From: Clostridia bacterium
Lineage (GTDB): Bacteria > Bacillota > Clostridia > Christensenellales > Borkfalkiaceae
Assembly: GCA_017620875.1 (NCBI GenBank)
Contig: JAGAUH010000160.1
Coordinates: 1-12,228, forward strand
Direction: 5' to 3'
DNA length: 12,228 nucleotides
Shown: positions 1 through 7,000 of the stretch, in pieces
Layout: every line of letters begins with the position of its first letter
Numbering within the stretch: position 1 is the first letter of the stretch
Made by a program: the position numbers and the translations under genes
Notes under the pieces: generated by a model
Told to the model about the DNA's origin: nothing
The model's database searches: none
Seen by the model: the letters and a program-made list of their open reading frames with translations, nothing else

Positions 1-5
1 ATATT

Positions 6-722
6 ATGGAAAATATTTTTAGCATAAAAATAGCCGATTTGGTTTTTAAAATAAAAAGCAAGTTTGACTACGTTAAAGAATTTTGTAAAGACTTTTTAAC
101 GGACGAGCCAAGCGACTTTTTTATAGAAACTACTTTAAAAGAATTAGAGCAAGAGCAAGGTTTATATAGCGTTAAATATCCGCTTAAATATTTAGAAACT
201 ACTTGCGTTTATAGGCATATAGCCCAACTTTTGCCATTAAAAAACAGGGTGGTTATGCACGGGGTTGCCTTAAAATATATAGATAGTGGTTTTTTATTTA
301 TAGCGCCTAGTGGGGTTGGCAAAACAACCCACGCAAAACTTTGGCAAGAATATTTAGGGGAAAAGGTAGAAATAATAAACGGGGATAAACCTATTTTAGA
401 GTTTAGTGATAACGGTATTATTTTACACTCTAATCCTTGGTGCGGTAAAGAGGGTATTTATAAAAAGACCACCGCTAAATTAAAGGGTATTTGCATTGTT
501 TCTAGGGGCGAAAATAATATTTGCCAAGTAGATTTTTCGGATAGTTTAAATAGTATTTTAGTGCAAATTTTTATGCCCACTAAAGAAGAACTTGCAGACA
601 AAACGCTTTTGCTTTTAGAAAAGTTTTCTAGTGTAAAAATATACAAATTAAAATGCGATATATCTAAAAATGCTTTTTTAACGAGTTATAACGCTTTAAC
701 GGGAGATAAATATGAAAATTAA
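6..722 (+). CDS. HPr-kinase-like P-loop kinase of a peptide-modification cluster
   Basis: 238 residues. A Walker A loop lies at residues 100-108 (APSGVGKTT, Lys106), followed by an acidic segment INGDKP at 124-129 (Asp127) and the motif SNPWCGKEG at 142-150, which I recognise from HprK-related proteins in RiPP clusters. True HPr kinase phosphorylates a serine of HPr. The homologues in Paenibacillus and Bacillus lasso-peptide clusters instead phosphorylate the C-terminal serine of the precursor. Because a PqqD-like gene follows, overlapping by 11 bp, a peptide or small-molecule substrate fits better than sugar-transport regulation; this is inference. The protein should be cytoplasmic: I see no signal or membrane segment. 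The ATG at 6 is the first available start, but only five bases precede it, so its ribosome site is unseen and a longer start cannot be excluded. Family is fairly sure; substrate unknown. Confidence 0.8.
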   Translation: MENIFSIKIADLVFKIKSKFDYVKEFCKDFLTDEPSDFFIETTLKELEQEQGLYSVKYPLKYLETTCVYRHIAQLLPLKNRVVMHGVALKYIDSGFLFIAPSGVGKTTHAKLWQEYLGEKVEIINGDKPILEFSDNGIILHSNPWCGKEGIYKKTTAKLKGICIVSRGENNICQVDFSDSLNSILVQIFMPTKEELADKTLLLLEKFSSVKIYKLKCDISKNAFLTSYNALTGDKYEN

Positions 723-978
723 ACAAGGTTTTATAAAAAGAAAAATACAAGATAAATACGTTGTGGTTGCAACGGGCGAGGCAAGTAAAACTTATAGAAA
801 TTTTATAGAATTAAACCAAACCGCATCCGTTATTTGGGACGAAATTAAAAACGGAAAAACGGTAGAGCAAATTGCCGAACTTTTTGTAAAAGAATATTTA
901 GTTACTTTAGATAAAGCAACGCAAGATATAAATAAAATAATTAGCGTTTTAATTAAAGAAGGTATTATTTGTGAATAA
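712..978 (+). CDS. PqqD-like peptide-recognition (RRE) protein
   Basis: 88 residues, the usual size of PqqD-family proteins. It carries the family pattern: two N-terminal strands with YVVVATGEAS (16-25), then LNQTASVIWDEI (34-45), GKTVEQIA (48-55) and a C-terminal helix ending in EGIIC. The family forms a small winged-helix fold that binds the leader of a ribosomal precursor peptide and delivers it to modifying enzymes. The start ATG at 712 lies inside the kinase gene, with a GGGAGA ribosome site at 701-706, implying translational coupling. It also overlaps the following peptidase gene by 8 bp. A stand-alone PqqD between a kinase and a peptidase argues for a RiPP-type pathway. Its true partner enzyme (radical SAM or other) may lie upstream of the window. 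The fold call is secure; the bound peptide is not visible. Confidence 0.85.
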   Translation: MKIKQGFIKRKIQDKYVVVATGEASKTYRNFIELNQTASVIWDEIKNGKTVEQIAELFVKEYLVTLDKATQDINKIISVLIKEGIICE

Positions 979-1390
979 CGAACTTAGCGTAGAAGAAGTG
1001 TTAGAGCAAAAGGGAGTTTGGGTTTCTACCGTGCAAGGTGGCAGTATGATGCCTATGTTACGGCAAGGGCAAGACGTAATAGTAGTAGAAAAACCACCGC
1101 AAAAAATAAACAAGTACGACGTTGTTTTAATAAGAAAAAACGGCAAACTAGTTTTGCACCGCATTGCAAAGGTGTATAAAAACGGTTACTTGTTCGTTGG
1201 GGATAACGCCTTTTATAAAGAAAAGATTTTTTATAGCCAAATAATAGGCGTTTTAAAAGAGTTTTACAAAGGGGACAAACTTGTTTCCGTACAGGATAAA
1301 AAATATCGTAGATACGCGTTTTTTAGGGTTAAAACCTATTATTTAAGGTTGTTTTGGTTTAGACTAAAAAGGCTATTTAAAAAGGGGTAA
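971..1390 (+). CDS. S24/S26-family (SipW-type, Ser-His) peptidase
   Basis: 139 residues. The nucleophile box GGSMMPML is at 23-30 (Ser25). KYDVVLIRKNGKLVLHRI at 48-65 matches the second signal-peptidase box, with His63 where bacterial LepB has its catalytic lysine, as in SipW and archaeal/ER signal peptidases. A GDN motif follows at 77-79. There is no N-terminal membrane anchor. The C-terminus (about 115-138) is basic and aromatic and could lie on the membrane surface. I use the GTG at 971 because AAGAAGG at 956-962 is well placed and the protein then begins shortly before the conserved boxes. Known relatives remove signal or leader peptides. Beside PqqD the likely job is leader cleavage in the cytoplasm, but this is inference; a LexA/CI-like self-cleaving role is less likely because there is no DNA-binding domain. 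Confidence 0.78.
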   Translation: MNNELSVEEVLEQKGVWVSTVQGGSMMPMLRQGQDVIVVEKPPQKINKYDVVLIRKNGKLVLHRIAKVYKNGYLFVGDNAFYKEKIFYSQIIGVLKEFYKGDKLVSVQDKKYRRYAFFRVKTYYLRLFWFRLKRLFKKG

Positions 1391-1393
1391 TAA

Positions 1394-2527
1394 ATGAGTT
1401 TTAAAACGGAATATCATTATTTAATACACTTAATAAAATGCGCGTTAGAAAATACTATTCCGCAAGAGATACCAAAGCATTTGTCCTTAGAAAAAGTTTT
1501 TTTATACGGCAGGCAACACGAAGTTGCAAATATTGCTTTTTTAAGTATAGACAAACTAGAATTTGTAGATAAAGAACTTTATAATAAGTGGAAAACTTAT
1601 TATTACGCGTCTATAAAAAGGGATATTGAGCAAGAAAACGTTTTGCAAGAGATACTAAATGCTTTGCACAAAGAAAATATAAGAACTTTGCAAGTGCAAG
1701 GCACGGTGGTAAAAAACTATTATCCTAGTAGCGACCTTAGGATGATGACCGATATAGATTTAATAGTAGATAAACAAAATTTAAAAAAGGCAAGTTTAAT
1801 TTTGCAAAACTTAGGCTATGATTTAGACGAAGAAAATCAAGAAGAATGGAGTGGTAAAAATAAGCAAGGTTATTTAGTAGAACTCCATACAGACTTTTTT
1901 TATTCGGTTAGGACTTTTCAAAACGGAATTAGGTGTAGTAGCGCTTTAAACAACGCCTTTAACTACGCGGTAGATAAAAATAGTTTAAATTGCAAGGTAG
2001 ATACAACTACTTTATACTTGTTTAATTTGTTGCATTGTTTAAAGCATTATCTTAGCGGTGGTGCGGGTATTAGGCGAATTTTAGATCTTTATATTTTGCA
2101 AGAAAAATTGCAAAAAGATATAGATAAAGAGCATATAGATAGGGTTTTAACTAGTTGCAAGGTTAAAAATATAGCAAATAGACTAGTTATGCTAGCATAT
2201 TATTGGTTTAACGGAAATAGCGCCGAAATAGATTTACGCGGTGGAGAAGAAATAGTATTTTTATCTAAAAACCACGGTGACAGAAGTGTTTTAGTTAAAA
2301 GAAAACTAACTAGGCAAAAGGGTAAAAAGTTTGCAAAAATTAGATATATTTTTTCTAGAATTTTTATCAGTAAAGAACTTTGTTACAAATATTATCCTTT
2401 TTGCAAAAAGCATAAATATCCTACCTTTTTGTGTTGGATACACAGGCTTATAGTTTTGCCTTTTTCTAAACGTAAAAAGGGCGTTGCCAAAGAAATTAAA
2501 GACTTAAAAGATACTAATATTAAATAA
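1394..2527 (+). CDS. NTP_transf_5 nucleotidyltransferase-family protein
   Basis: 377 residues. The core is the minimal nucleotidyltransferase fold of Pfam NTP_transf_5. It has a G103...K107 helix start, then SDLRMMTDIDLIV at 113-125 with the metal-binding pair Asp120/Asp122, and a third acidic residue in VELHTDFF (Glu164). The helical half carries HCLKHYLSGGAGIRRILDLY (214-233), a family hallmark. Members occur in RiPP and polysaccharide clusters. In the pseudomycoidin lasso cluster the homologue is reported to act on a product already phosphorylated by the HprK-like kinase, so the kinase in this operon makes a similar two-step tailoring reaction an attractive inference. The gene starts three bases after the peptidase stop, with AAAAAGGGG just upstream. 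The C-terminus is lysine-rich. The nucleotide or sugar donor and the acceptor cannot be read from the sequence. Confidence 0.82.
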   Translation: MSFKTEYHYLIHLIKCALENTIPQEIPKHLSLEKVFLYGRQHEVANIAFLSIDKLEFVDKELYNKWKTYYYASIKRDIEQENVLQEILNALHKENIRTLQVQGTVVKNYYPSSDLRMMTDIDLIVDKQNLKKASLILQNLGYDLDEENQEEWSGKNKQGYLVELHTDFFYSVRTFQNGIRCSSALNNAFNYAVDKNSLNCKVDTTTLYLFNLLHCLKHYLSGGAGIRRILDLYILQEKLQKDIDKEHIDRVLTSCKVKNIANRLVMLAYYWFNGNSAEIDLRGGEEIVFLSKNHGDRSVLVKRKLTRQKGKKFAKIRYIFSRIFISKELCYKYYPFCKKHKYPTFLCWIHRLIVLPFSKRKKGVAKEIKDLKDTNIK

Positions 2528-2549
2528 TCATTTAATACAAGGGGAAACT

Positions 2550-2909
2550 ATGGACTTTCAAGAATTAAAAAATAAAATGCAAATGACTTTAAAAGAAATG
2601 GGGAAATTTTTTAATATTCCATATCGTACAATACAAGACTGGAGTGCAGGTGTAAGAACTCTTGCACCGTATATTCTTTCGTTAATGAATTATAAATGGG
2701 AACACAAAGATAGTAGCGAGGTTGTAGAAGAAGTTGCAAATTTTCAAGAGTTAAAGGAAAAGATGAATTTTCCTTTAACTAAAATTTCCGAGTATTTTGG
2801 CATTTTTTATAAAAATGTACAAAAGTGGAATACAGGGAGAGCGGTTGTACCAGACTACGTTATTTCACTTATGAATTACAAGTGGGAGTGCGAAAATAAA
2901 AAGATATAA
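2550..2909 (+). CDS. Tandem-duplicated XRE-like helix-turn-helix protein
   Basis: 119 residues made of two copies of one roughly 50-residue module. Residues 3-51 and 65-113 align without gaps at 23 of 49 identical positions, including FQELK, a central W, and the closing SLMNYKWE. Each copy resembles the small XRE-type helix-turn-helix common in Clostridia (L..M..FF.IPYRTIQ.W..G). A short acidic linker, about 53-63, joins them. One chain carrying two DNA-reading heads could bind a direct or asymmetric operator without dimerising. It sits 22 bp after the nucleotidyltransferase with a good ribosome site (AAGGGGA, 2539-2545) and is followed by a terminator, so it is the last gene of the operon and may autoregulate it. 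Target and ligand are unknown. The second copy is the more divergent in its putative recognition helix. Confidence 0.75.
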   Translation: MDFQELKNKMQMTLKEMGKFFNIPYRTIQDWSAGVRTLAPYILSLMNYKWEHKDSSEVVEEVANFQELKEKMNFPLTKISEYFGIFYKNVQKWNTGRAVVPDYVISLMNYKWECENKKI

Positions 2910-2912
2910 AGT

Positions 2913-2951
2913 AAAATATCACTTTAACTTATTTGTTAGGGTGATTTTTTT
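2913..2951 (+). terminator. Terminator of the kinase-PqqD-peptidase operon
   Basis: A 16-base arm (2913-2928) pairs with 2935-2950 across a six-base loop, using several G-U pairs in the middle and A-T pairs at the base. The 3' arm ends in a run of seven T. It begins four bases after the helix-turn-helix stop codon, so it closes the operon. AT-rich and weaker than the other two terminators in the window. Confidence 0.6.
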
Positions 2952-2954
2952 AAA

Positions 2955-2985
2955 TTGATAGTAAAAAAAGTAAAAGTGCTATAAT
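2955..2985 (+). promoter_or_regulatory. Candidate sigma-A promoter of the DMT transporter gene
   Basis: TTGATA (2955-2960) and TATAAT (2980-2985) are separated by 19 bp, longer than ideal. The -10 is extended (TGC before TATAAT), which compensates for a poor spacer. The start point would be near 2992, leaving a leader of about 90 nt that contains the 3000-3045 inverted repeat. An alternative promoter is TTTACT (3034-3039) with TATAAT (3057-3062) at 17 bp, but its start would fall right at the ribosome site. Confidence 0.55.
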
Positions 2986-2999
2986 TTAGTTTTTGTAAT

Positions 3000-3051
3000 A
3001 AATATAGTAAAGTGAAAACGTTATATTTTTTAATTTACTATATTTTTTTTT
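3000..3051 (+). repeat. 12-bp inverted repeat with T run in the transporter leader
   Basis: AAATATAGTAAA (3000-3011) and TTTACTATATTT (3034-3045) are perfect inverted copies separated by 22 bases, and the T run continues to 3051. In RNA it forms an AT-only hairpin followed by U, like a weak intrinsic terminator or attenuator between promoter and gene. As DNA it could be an operator that overlaps the -35 of the alternative downstream promoter. Function is inference. Confidence 0.5.
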
Positions 3052-3080
3052 AGGTGTATAATATGCTAGAGGTAAAAAAT

Positions 3081-3947
3081 ATGTATTATGCATTAATTTT
3101 GGTTTCGGTTGTATTGTTTGGCGCAAACTTTGCCCTACAAGAAGTTTATCAAAAAATGAGAGGCGATAGTTTAAAGGTTAGTTTAGAGGCAACCATATTC
3201 GGCTCTTTAGCGGCGTTAGTAGTATTGTTATTTATAAATAAGTTTAAAATAGAGTACACTCATTTTTCATTTCTTATTGCAATAATTTTAGCGGTAATAA
3301 ACCTAGCGTTTACTTTTGTTTCTTTTAAGGCGTTAAGTTACATAAATCTTTCGCTTTATTCGTTATTTTCTATGCTTGGCGGAATGTTGCTTCCGTTTTT
3401 ACAAGGCATAATTTTTTATGGCGAACCACTTACTATTGCAAAGGCTTATTGCATAGTTTTTATTGTTGGGGCATTACTTCTTACTATAAATAAAGACAAC
3501 GATAAAAAGGGCGGATTAATATATTATATAGGCGTGTTTGTGATAAACGGATTAGGTAGTGTTTTTACTAAAATATTTACTTCTTCTAGTTTGCCTAAAA
3601 CAAGTTCGGCAGGGCTTAATATTTTGGTTACTATAACTGCCGTAATTATTTCTGCGGTAATATTACTTATTTTCTTTATGAAAACTAAAACGGAAAAACC
3701 TATTAATTTAAAAAATACTATGGTAATATCTGCTAGCGGTGTTTCTAGTAGAATTGCAAACTTTTTGCTTGTTATAGCGCTAATGCACGTGGATGCATCC
3801 GTGCAATATCCAATGGTTACGGGCGGTGTTATGATAGTTTCTACTTTACTTGTATTTTTCCGTAAGCAAAAGCCTAGTTTTAAAGAAGTTTTGTCTGTAG
3901 CGCTTGCGTTTTTAGGTATGTTAGTGCTATTTATCGTTCCCGTTTAA
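3081..3947 (+). CDS. EamA/DMT-family membrane transporter
   Basis: 288 residues from the ATG at 3081, which I chose over the in-frame GTG at 3054 and ATG at 3063. AGAGG at 3068-3072 lies 8 bases before it, and the protein then opens directly with the first membrane helix (MYYALILVSVVLFGANFAL), as DMT proteins usually do. The chain is almost wholly hydrophobic, with about ten predicted helices in two EamA-like halves. The first half ends near the NKDNDKKGG loop at about residues 136-144; the second contains the SGVSSRIANF stretch. Family members export or exchange metabolites such as amino acids, purines or sugars across the cytoplasmic membrane; the substrate here cannot be predicted. The gene is monocistronic, with its own promoter and terminator, and is not clearly tied to either neighbour. 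Confidence 0.85.
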   Translation: MYYALILVSVVLFGANFALQEVYQKMRGDSLKVSLEATIFGSLAALVVLLFINKFKIEYTHFSFLIAIILAVINLAFTFVSFKALSYINLSLYSLFSMLGGMLLPFLQGIIFYGEPLTIAKAYCIVFIVGALLLTINKDNDKKGGLIYYIGVFVINGLGSVFTKIFTSSSLPKTSSAGLNILVTITAVIISAVILLIFFMKTKTEKPINLKNTMVISASGVSSRIANFLLVIALMHVDASVQYPMVTGGVMIVSTLLVFFRKQKPSFKEVLSVALAFLGMLVLFIVPV

Positions 3948-3988
3948 TAAACGAATTTATAACAAAACTAAATAAAAATAACAAGAAA

Positions 3989-4021
3989 AAAGGTCGGTGT
4001 TTAACCGACCTTTAGTTTTTT
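3989..4021 (+). terminator. Bidirectional terminator between convergent genes
   Basis: AAAGGTCGGT (3989-3998) pairs perfectly with ACCGACCTTT (4004-4013) over a five-base loop. A T run follows on the plus strand from 4016. On the minus strand the flanking A run (3986-3991) gives the matching U tract. It therefore serves both the transporter gene and the SGNH lipoprotein gene, whose stop lies a few bases away. Confidence 0.92.
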
Positions 4022-4026
4022 AACTA

Positions 4027-7000
4027 TTAAATTGTTATAGACTTAATTTGTAAATCCATATTAAAGTTTTCTTGCCAACAAACAAATCCAAAACCACCGC
4101 TAGCGTGTACGGGATCGTTAGTGTTTATTTGGTCGCCGTTTAATCCAAAAGAAATGCTTTCCGTTTGGGTAGAAATTGTAAAGGTGTTTCCTTTTACCGT
4201 AACTACTAAGTGTTGTCCGCAAATTGGCTTATTAACACTTGCCGAATATACCCAACCGCCCATATATTTATAAGTTCCGCTAGAGCCGTCTGTAGAGTAG
4301 TAGTTGTCTAATTTTAAAACTTGAATAAATTGGTCGTTTTCGTTAGCGACAAAATTTAAAATGTAGCCGTCTATTCCGTTATTGGTTGCGTTTTTCTTTG
4401 TTCTAAATAAAAATCCTGCAAGTCCTACACCCGTAGTAAGGGCTTCGGAATCGACTACCATAGTAAAGTCGCTAGCAGTTATTCCGTTATAAACTGAATA
4501 ACTATAACCCAAAGCGTTTACAAACCCGTTTGTTTCGGCAGTGTAGTTTTGTCCCATAAAGTTTTGGCAGTTTGTATTAGATATAATATTGCTAGTTACC
4601 GTTTGCGCGTTTTCTATTCCTTTTACAACGCTACCGCAAATATCGCCTAGGTATAATTTTGCAGTAAAGTTAGGGTTTGCACTCGTGTTGTTTTTCCAAG
4701 AGATAATTCCGCTATAACCAGATCTATATAAAGCGTAAGCGCCGTTATTTGTTAAGTCAACTCTACAACCGTATGCCATAGCGCCGTTCTTTTGATAATC
4801 TTCTTCGGTATAAATGCTAATAAAGCCGTCTTTTATTATTGCCCTAAATAAAGTATTTTCTACTTCCCCAGGGAATACCCAACCTCCGATATAAGTTATC
4901 GTAGAGCCCGTACCATTTAGTCCCCAAGCATTGTTAAAATACCATACTTGAATATAGTTAGGTTCGGTTACAACGTTAATCATATATCCGTTTATACCAA
5001 GGTTGCTATTTTGAGTTGCTAAGGCAAGTACGCCAAATACGTCGGTAGGACCTGTATTGTTAGAAACTTTAAACTTAAAGTCCATATCGGTATACGCAAC
5101 CGAATCGTTTAACCTGTGTCCGTCGCCACCAACTAAAAACGTTCCGTTAGAACTATTTTTTAAGTTGTTAGTAAACGTGTAAGTTTCCCAAACGGAAGTG
5201 CTATAATTGTAAGAACCGTTATCTACGTAAGTTTCGTTTAAAATATCCGTGTAGAAATAATCTCCGTTATGCTTTATTGCGTCTAATTGAGAGATATAAG
5301 TAGACAAGTCTAACGCTAAAACTTCCGAACGAGTAGCGCACGCGTTAATTGCGTTAATGGCGCTTTGGTAAATAGGTTTTGCGCTAATCCACTCGGTTGC
5401 TCTAAATCCGTTTTCGTTGTAACTAGATAGACCGTCTATTTTAATTTGTTTAGCGCTAGCTAGTAGAGTTGCCGTTTGACTAGCATCTGCAACGGGTTGA
5501 TTTTCGCCCTTTAAAGCGGATTGTATACCTGGTACTATTTTTTCTACGTAACCGCTAGCGGTAGGGTGTAATCCGTCCGTAAAATAACTAGCAAGCGGTA
5601 CTTGATTACTATCGCTAAACGCGTGTTCTAATTCTACAAAGTTAATCCAACTATCGTAATCTAAAACTAGTTGTTTGTATAACTCGTTAGTTTTTATAAC
5701 TTCTGCTTTTCTATCGTGAGTAGCCCCCGTGTATCTATCAGGACAATGGTTTACACCTAGTAAAATTACGTTTAAATTAGGTATATTTTCTTTTAAGTAA
5801 AGAAGTAGGTCTCTTACTTGGTAGGTAGTGTTCTCTGGCGAAACGCCCGCAGTTAAGTCGTTTATACCAATCATATAAATAACTTGCTTAGGCTTAAAGG
5901 TTAAAATAGAATCTTTAAAATTGTACCAATGGCTAGCCACCGAACCGCCTATACCAATATTAGTATAAGTGCCTAAGTTTAAGCCTGCTAAATCGGTTTT
6001 CCAATTGTTCCAAAGTTCGAAATAACTGTGTCCAAATAGTAGGGTGTCTACCGTTAAAACTTCTTCGCTAGTAGATGCGGTAAAGTTTGTAAATAAAGCG
6101 CTATTGCCTTGGGCGAATACGCCTACGCTACTTGTAGAAGAAGTGTCGCAATCTATAACGGCGTATCTAGTGTTAAAGAAGTGGCAATATGCTTTATTGT
6201 TAGTAAGTACTACGCTAAACAAGAAGCTTCCGCTTTCGGAATATCCTGCAGATAGGTAGTTAGTATAAATTACGCTTTCTACTCCGTTTACCTTTTTAGC
6301 CACTTTAACGGTTTGAGTCGTTCTTTGAGTGTAGAAACGATAGTAGTTGTTTGCATCTTTATAGTTAAATACAACGCCCGTTTCTTGGTTTGTGTTTGCT
6401 GCAATATTTACAGAGAAAGTACCTTTGTTAAGCGCGGTTTTGTATAGCGCGATAGAATTTGCCGAAGTTACGAAAGAGTCGTTGCTACCATACGCGCCAC
6501 CAAGTACTGCGTTAAAGTTTTCTGGGGCAGAAGGTAAAACGTTTTCAAATCCCGAAAGGTTTGTTAATCCGTTAAAAGTTATTCCGCTTCCGCCGGCTCT
6601 AACGCCAAATCCCGTACCTTGTAGACTAGTGTCGGCAAGGGTAAGGTATAGGGTGTCGTTTACGTATAAATAAGTAAGTTGACTATTTCTTTCTACTTTT
6701 AAAGTGTAAGTGCCCGTGCTACTAAAATTGTTAATTGGTTTGTTAGCAAAGTGCGTCCAATTTCCGTTGTCGGTTTTTGCTATCATAACGTTTCCGCTAG
6801 CAACTGCTATAAAAAAGAAATAATAACTAACGCCACTTCTTTCCCAGAAAGAGTTGCTGTCGTTAGAAAGTCCAAATAATAAACCGTTGTCGGTAGAAGT
6901 TCCGTTTAGTTTAATAGTGGTTTCTAGCGTTCCGTATTTATATCGTTCGTTTTGCTTAACGGCAATAGAGTTTGTGTTAGAAGAAGTTATTGTGTTATTA

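Noticed and set aside
971..1390. LexA/CI-like S24 repressor
   Set aside because: There is no N-terminal DNA-binding domain or self-cleavage site; the second box has His63 as in SipW-type signal peptidases, and the GDN motif follows.
6..2527. Calling the kinase operon a lasso-peptide cluster
   Set aside because: No asparagine-synthetase-like cyclase, transglutaminase-like protease or precursor is visible, and an S26 peptidase is present instead; a general RiPP-type module is all the window supports.
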